Assembly (NCBI GenBank): GCA_002454425.1
Contig: DKIV01000031.1
Coordinates: 5,802-69,801, forward strand
Direction: 5' to 3'
DNA from: Sphingobacteriaceae bacterium UBA6709
GTDB lineage: Bacteria > Bacteroidota > Bacteroidia > Sphingobacteriales > Sphingobacteriaceae
Length of the DNA stretch: 64,000 nt
A program made the position numbers and the translations under genes. The notes under the pieces were generated by a model. That model did not search any database. It saw only the letters and a program-made list of their open reading frames with translations, and had not been told where the DNA came from. Of this stretch, positions 59,025-64,000 are shown one piece after another; the first letter of the stretch is position 1, and each line of letters starts with the position of its first letter.

Positions 59025-62000
59025 ATGTATAGAAATTCTACCAGAAAGTTTAGGATACCGCCAGGGTATGCCCGTAAAGTATTGCTTTTTATGCGTCTCA
59101 CCACTATTGTTTTAGTAGTGTCGTTCCTTCAGGTTAGTGCCGCGGGCATGGCCCAAAAAGTCTCTCTCTCAGAAAAAGGAACCTCATTATCCATCGTTAT
59201 CAACAAGATCAAAGCGCAGGCAGGCATAGACTTTGTAATGTCTACTGATGCCCTTGCCGGTACTCGCCCTGTTTATATTCAGGTTAAGCAGCGCGAACTT
59301 TCGGAGGTGTTGAAGGAGCTCTTTAAAGATCAGCCTCTTGATTACTCCATTGAAGATAATTTTATCGTTATAAAGCGGAAGCAGCCTTCTGTTTTTGACA
59401 GGCTCCAGAATAGCTTTATCGGACTCCTGCATAATATTCAGGCACGCGGACGTGTTACAGACATGCAGGGACGCCCTCTAGCCGGAGCTACTGTTAGTGT
59501 TAAAGGTTCCGCCATTAAGACCCGCGCGAATGATAATGGCGAATTTTCTTTATCTGCCATAAATGAAAAATCGGTACTGGTAATCAATTTTATCGGGTTT
59601 ATTCCTAAGGAGCTACGTGTTTCGTCGGAATTTATGAATGTTAAACTCGAAGAAATGGTGGGCGAGCTTTCGGAAGTGAATGTGGTTGGAAATGGCTATC
59701 AGCAGATCTCGAAAGAACGTGCCGCAGGTTCGTTTACACAGGTAAATATGGATGTTGTAGCCAATCGTTCCATATCAATGAATGTCCTGCAAAGTCTTGA
59801 CGGTTTGGTGCCGGGACTGGTGGTTAACAATGTGCCTCTTCGAAATCAGTTGCTTATACGCGGAATATCAACTACCGGAGGTTCTACCGGCGGGGGCACT
59901 ACCGCTCAGCCCTTATACGTATTAGATGGACTTGCTGTGCCCTACACCAATGAGAATGATAACATTCCCGACATAATCCTTAGCCTCAATCCTCAGGATG
60001 TAAAAGACATCACCGTGCTTAAGGATGCCACTGCCGCCTCTATATGGGGAGCGCGTGCCGCGAACGGTGTAATCGTCATCACCACAAAAAAGGGAGCCTT
60101 CAATAGCCAGATGCGTATCAACTACAATGGCTTTGTTAACTTCCAGGGAAAGCCGAACCTCGATTATATTAAGATGCTCAGCCCTCGTCAGTATGTTGAC
60201 GCTGGCGTCGAGATGTTTAACGCTGCCCATCCATCATGGCAAAGTATCTCAACGTTAAATGGCGGTGGTATTACCCCGCTGGAAGTCATTCTTTATAATC
60301 AGGAACGGGGTTTAATATCGGCAGATCAGGCAGCGCGAAGCATTGACAGTCTCGCCAATACGGATAACAGGAAACAGATTAAAGATCTTTTCTATCGTAA
60401 CGCGATGTTAAGCAATCATACGTTGTCATTATCAGGCGGTGGCGATAAATACTCCTTCTACGCTTCAGGAAGTTACACCAACACCGTGAGCAATGAGCCC
60501 GGAGAGAAGAATCAAACCTATAAGATCAACTTCCGTCAGGACTTCCGCCCCCTGAAATTTCTTAGCTTCTATACACTGACAGACGTTTCTACAAACACGG
60601 CCTCCGCGAAGAAAAGCTTTGACTATGATTATACTTTCTATCCCTACCAGCTGTTCCGGGATGCTAACGGAAGAAATCTATCCATTCCTTTTCTTACCAA
60701 TCAGTCCGATTCGGTAATTCGTTCTTCTGAGGCTCGCAGTCGCATTAGTTTAGATTATAATCCGCTTAATGAGCTCGACTATAACAATACAAAGACCGAG
60801 GCCTGGGTTGCCCGTCTTAACGGAGGTCTACGACTCGATATCTATAAAGGGCTACGCTTCGAGGGTACCTATGGATACATAAAAACAAAGAATAAATCAC
60901 GCCAATATGAAGATCAGCGGGCATTTGATGTTCGTCGCGAGGTAGTAACCTTTACGGTCGCCGCCAACCCCGCGACAACTCCAAGATATTACCTGCCGAG
61001 TACGGGGGGGCGTCTCACAAATATTAGTGGCGATCAGCATAAGTGGGATGTCCGTAACCAGCTGATCTTCGATAATACCTTCGGCAAGCATGCTATAACG
61101 GTATTGGCAGGACAGGAGGCGCAGGAACATTTCGTCACCTCGTACCAGACCCGCGTGCGCGGATTTGATGAAAACCTGCTTATCCCAAGCTCCGTAGACT
61201 TCGTCACCATTGCCTCTCCTGTAATGAGTACTGTATTGCCTAATATAAGTACGTTGGCGAGTTCTATGATCAACGATTCCTTTGCAACAAACGAAACAAC
61301 TACCCGTTTCACCTCGTACTACGCAAATTTTGGATATACCTTTGATCGCAAGTATACAATTAACGCGGCCTGGCGTAACGATCAAAGTAATCTCTTCGGT
61401 AAAGATAAATCCGCGCAGAATAAGCCTATATGGAGCGTTGGCGCTAAATGGAACGCTGGCAATGAGGCATTCATGAAGAATGTTCCCTGGGTGCAGCGGC
61501 TGGCATTGCGCCTTACCTACGGTCTTACCGGAAACTCTCCAAACGTGGGCGTTGCTGCCTCCCAGGATATTACCGGCCCTACAGGCAGTCCCTTTTTCCC
61601 CGGTAGCATTGGTATGCGCATCATTACTCCGGGTAATCCCGACCTCTCCTGGGAGAGTACGAAGACCACCAATTTGGGTATTGACTTCTCGGTGTTAAAT
61701 GAACGTTTGACGGCTTCTATCGATCTTTATAATAAGAAGACTACAGACCTGCTCGGCCTGGTATACCCTAACAGCCTGACGGGATTCACTTCTATTGTCG
61801 GCAATCAGGGAGATATTACCAATCGCGGTATAGAAAGTAATATTCAATCGCTGAATGTAAGATCCCGTAACTTCAGCTGGACCACCAACTGGGTGTTTGC
61901 ATATAATAAAAATATCGTAGACCGCCTTTCAACACTCACTCCCGTAACTACAGGAGCACAGCGTGTGCAGTCGGTACTTGCCGAGGATTTCCCTGCTTAC

Positions 62001-62612
62001 GCCCTCTTCGCATATCAGTATAGCGGGCTGGATAATACCGGCGCGCCTCTTGTGAAGCTTGCCGATGGCTCTGTTACTGCAACGAGAAGCGTTACTAAGC
62101 CTGAGGATATCGCCTATGCGGGTACTACGCAACCTGTTTGGAACGGAGGTCTTACTAATAGCTTCCAGTATAAGAATTTTAGACTTTCTGCTAACATGGT
62201 GTATAATATGGGACATGTTATGCGCCGGCAACGCTATCTGAACTTCTCTTCGGAATGGCGAAGAAACGTGTCTGTTGACTATCTGAATCGCTGGCAGACG
62301 CCGGGTGACGAAACGCGGACCAATATCCCAGGGGTAGTTTATAGCTCCGCGAATGAAGTGTATTACTTCACGCAGGGCGATGTCAACGTTACCAACGCCT
62401 CGTTCCTCAAACTGCGGGATGTTACCTTGTTTTATGATCTGCCAAAGAGCTTGCTCCGTCCTATTCATGTACAGGGTATTACCTTCCGGGCACAATTGTC
62501 GAATGTCTTGTTGTGGACGGCTAACAAATACGATATAGATCCGGAATTTCAGGGATTGCTGGCTCCCACAAATCAAAATACGGTAAGTTTTGGAGTTAAC
62601 ATTTCATTATAA
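59025..62612 (+). CDS. SusC-like TonB-dependent receptor with STN signalling domain
   Basis: 1195 aa. After a signal region (about 1-43) comes the STN domain (about 50-125; GTSLSIVINKIKAQAGIDFVMSTDALAG...LSEVLKELFKDQPLDYSIEDNFIVIKRK), which contacts FecR. A carboxypeptidase-regulatory-like domain (about 145-215; GRVTDMQGRPLAGATVSVKG), plug (LLIRGISTTGGSTGGGTTAQPLYVLDGLAVP and GARAANGVIVITTKKGAF) and barrel follow. It is the outer-membrane transporter of this second locus and its sensor. No enzymes lie inside the window, so the glycan is unknown. Confidence 0.93.
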   Translation: MYRNSTRKFRIPPGYARKVLLFMRLTTIVLVVSFLQVSAAGMAQKVSLSEKGTSLSIVINKIKAQAGIDFVMSTDALAGTRPVYIQVKQRELSEVLKELFKDQPLDYSIEDNFIVIKRKQPSVFDRLQNSFIGLLHNIQARGRVTDMQGRPLAGATVSVKGSAIKTRANDNGEFSLSAINEKSVLVINFIGFIPKELRVSSEFMNVKLEEMVGELSEVNVVGNGYQQISKERAAGSFTQVNMDVVANRSISMNVLQSLDGLVPGLVVNNVPLRNQLLIRGISTTGGSTGGGTTAQPLYVLDGLAVPYTNENDNIPDIILSLNPQDVKDITVLKDATAASIWGARAANGVIVITTKKGAFNSQMRINYNGFVNFQGKPNLDYIKMLSPRQYVDAGVEMFNAAHPSWQSISTLNGGGITPLEVILYNQERGLISADQAARSIDSLANTDNRKQIKDLFYRNAMLSNHTLSLSGGGDKYSFYASGSYTNTVSNEPGEKNQTYKINFRQDFRPLKFLSFYTLTDVSTNTASAKKSFDYDYTFYPYQLFRDANGRNLSIPFLTNQSDSVIRSSEARSRISLDYNPLNELDYNNTKTEAWVARLNGGLRLDIYKGLRFEGTYGYIKTKNKSRQYEDQRAFDVRREVVTFTVAANPATTPRYYLPSTGGRLTNISGDQHKWDVRNQLIFDNTFGKHAITVLAGQEAQEHFVTSYQTRVRGFDENLLIPSSVDFVTIASPVMSTVLPNISTLASSMINDSFATNETTTRFTSYYANFGYTFDRKYTINAAWRNDQSNLFGKDKSAQNKPIWSVGAKWNAGNEAFMKNVPWVQRLALRLTYGLTGNSPNVGVAASQDITGPTGSPFFPGSIGMRIITPGNPDLSWESTKTTNLGIDFSVLNERLTASIDLYNKKTTDLLGLVYPNSLTGFTSIVGNQGDITNRGIESNIQSLNVRSRNFSWTTNWVFAYNKNIVDRLSTLTPVTTGAQRVQSVLAEDFPAYALFAYQYSGLDNTGAPLVKLADGSVTATRSVTKPEDIAYAGTTQPVWNGGLTNSFQYKNFRLSANMVYNMGHVMRRQRYLNFSSEWRRNVSVDYLNRWQTPGDETRTNIPGVVYSSANEVYYFTQGDVNVTNASFLKLRDVTLFYDLPKSLLRPIHVQGITFRAQLSNVLLWTANKYDIDPEFQGLLAPTNQNTVSFGVNISL

Positions 62613-62621
62613 ACAAGAATC

Positions 62622-64000
62622 ATGACTATACATAAAATAATCCGCCACACTAAGCGTATGTTTCTTTTGGGCGTATTGGCTACCTTCCTGTTTTCATGTA
62701 AAGATTCTTTTCTGGAAATCTTACCCAAAGGGCGCGTCATCGCGTCCAAGACTACAGACTACGATCTGCTATTTAATAATCTCGATCTTATAAACTTTTC
62801 TTCCAACAGCCAGGTGCTTATGGGCGATGAGGTGGCTTCGATAGAACCGCAATGGAGCAGTACAGGCCTGACTTACCGCGAAAAGCAACTGTTTAAATGG
62901 GAGGGCGATATTTATAATATCGACGAAAATGCCGCGGAAACCCTGAGTCCTGTGAAGAACCTCTACATCTATAATAAGGTGATAAATGAGGTGATGCAAT
63001 CTACCGGAGGGTCTGAAGAGACGAAGAAATCACTGCAGGCTGAGGCCTACGCCGGACGTGCCTGGTGTAACTTTCTGTTGGTTAATTATTTCGGAAAGCC
63101 ATATACAAGTGCCACTGCTACATCCGAACTTGCATTCCCGCTCATTACAGAAGCGGATATCAATGCCCAGAACTTTACCCGGGCCACTGTTCAGCAGATG
63201 TATGATCTTATTATAAGTGATCTTACAACGGCTATCCCTAATCTCCTTAACGAGGGGGTTCCGCACCGTGTACGTATGTCGAAAGCGGCAGCGCAGGGCA
63301 TACTGGCAAAGGTGTACATCTTCATGGGGCGCTCTGAGGAGGCGCTGCCTTTGCTGGATGCGTCAATCGCAAGTCTTCCTAAGTCAATAGTAAATACTAC
63401 TCTTGTCGATTATAACACATCCTTTCAGGGCTTCCCAACGGTGGTCAATGATCTTGAGAATGTATATGTTAAGAATATGAGCAATTCATACATTGCTGCC
63501 AGTAACAGGACGCTTTGGCTTACGCCGGAAGCGGCAGCGCTCTTCGGAAACACGGATACTAGGAAAGCGCGCTTGTTTGTATCTACCTCATTCCCTAACG
63601 GTCTGCTACTCTATAAAAGAACCGGAACATCCACCGCGAATATCGGTGTGCGTGTTCCTGAGCTCTATCTCCTGAGGGCGGAGGCAAAGGCCCGACTGGA
63701 GAATCTCTCGGGAGCTATTGAGGATCTCACCTTCCTGCGTCGCCGCCGTATGCCCGAAGCTGATGCCGCGGTGCCTGCAGCCGCTGCTTCCACGAAATTG
63801 CCCTTATTGCAGTTTATCATGGAGGAGCGTATTCGTGAGTTTGCCGTTAATGGCTATCGCTGGTTTGACATGCGTCGCTTATCGGTTGATCCTTTATTTT
63901 CTTCCGTCACCTATCAGCATCGGGTGTTTAACACTTCCGGCGAAGTTTCGGAAACATTTACACTGAAACCGGAGCGATGGGTATTTCGCATTTCGCCGAA
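62622..64000 (+). CDS. SusD/RagB family lipoprotein (truncated by window end)
   Basis: 459 codons visible from ATG 62622, cut by the window. The lipobox LFSC puts the acylated cysteine at residue 26. The SusD pattern continues: FLEILPKGRVIASKTTDYDLLFNNLDL, QAEAYAGRAWCNFLLVNYFGKPY, RVRMSKAAAQGILAKVYIFMGR and VRVPELYLLRAEAKARL...FIMEERIREFAVNGYRWFDMRRL. It lies 9 bp after the SusC gene, giving the usual pair. The frame is still open at the end of the window. Confidence 0.92.
   Translation, partial: MTIHKIIRHTKRMFLLGVLATFLFSCKDSFLEILPKGRVIASKTTDYDLLFNNLDLINFSSNSQVLMGDEVASIEPQWSSTGLTYREKQLFKWEGDIYNIDENAAETLSPVKNLYIYNKVINEVMQSTGGSEETKKSLQAEAYAGRAWCNFLLVNYFGKPYTSATATSELAFPLITEADINAQNFTRATVQQMYDLIISDLTTAIPNLLNEGVPHRVRMSKAAAQGILAKVYIFMGRSEEALPLLDASIASLPKSIVNTTLVDYNTSFQGFPTVVNDLENVYVKNMSNSYIAASNRTLWLTPEAAALFGNTDTRKARLFVSTSFPNGLLLYKRTGTSTANIGVRVPELYLLRAEAKARLENLSGAIEDLTFLRRRRMPEADAAVPAAAASTKLPLLQFIMEERIREFAVNGYRWFDMRRLSVDPLFSSVTYQHRVFNTSGEVSETFTLKPERWVFRISP

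Overview
The window reads as chromosome of a Bacteroidota bacterium, most likely Sphingobacteriaceae (Pedobacter/Mucilaginibacter-like). The evidence is two SusC/SusD pairs, an ECF sigma/FecR/STN-SusC cassette, lipoproteins of the Bacteroidota type, promoters of the TTTG-N19-TAnnTTTG form, and AT-rich leaders without clear Shine-Dalgarno sites. The genus is inference.

Layout. 1-130: a possible SRP-RNA-like RNA, cut by the window edge. 521-2876: a peroxide-stress operon (ohr, nitroreductase, DJ-1/PfpI protein, ohrR) with an OhrR-type operator in front and a strong terminator-like hairpin just before ohrR. 3084-4213: DUF1275 membrane protein and tRNA-Phe with its own promoter and terminator. 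4352-6250: a decayed patch holding a TIM-barrel hydrolase cut off from its signal peptide by one in-frame stop, a MarR regulator, a 51-codon relic of a short-chain dehydrogenase, and a long inverted repeat. 6953-9347: TonB receptor with a small upstream ORF. 9786-10575: a HepT/MntA (HEPN/nucleotidyltransferase) toxin-antitoxin pair, followed by tRNA-Thr.

11052-29030 is a complete starch/maltodextrin locus: LacI regulator, SusC, SusD, SusE-like protein, periplasmic GH13, beta-phosphoglucomutase, GH65 phosphorylase, lipoprotein GH13, MFS sugar permease and a multidomain surface GH13. Two GGGAACGTTCCC palindromes precede susC, one lying inside the predicted promoter. The logic is surface amylase to SusCDE to periplasmic GH13 to MFS uptake to phosphorolysis (GH65) to glucose-6-phosphate (PgmB). 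It uses neither SusR nor a GH97.

29195-35335: TetR-controlled RND efflux operon. 35401-38247: lipoprotein, AI-2E-type permease and SIMPL protein. 38292-41391: an insertion-sequence scar with two truncated transposase genes, a small AT-rich two-gene island encoding a HExxH protein, and an intact IS982 element with a 6-bp target duplication. 41748-42176: secreted NTF2-like protein. 42462-51080: an ABC/HlyD/TolC exporter operon divergent from an NtrC-type regulator and histidine kinase; the gap holds a -24/-12 promoter and two matching 18-bp dyads, pointing to sigma-54 control.

51084-54827: ClC-type channel, DUF3817 protein, YeiH-type exporter and LysR regulator. 55042-56098: a GNAT-like/XRE gene pair whose segment is bounded by two identical 27-bp direct repeats, one abutting the lysR start. 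This is the best candidate for an under-described module. 56410-64000: hypothetical membrane protein, then ECF sigma, FecR, STN-SusC and the start of a SusD that runs off the window.
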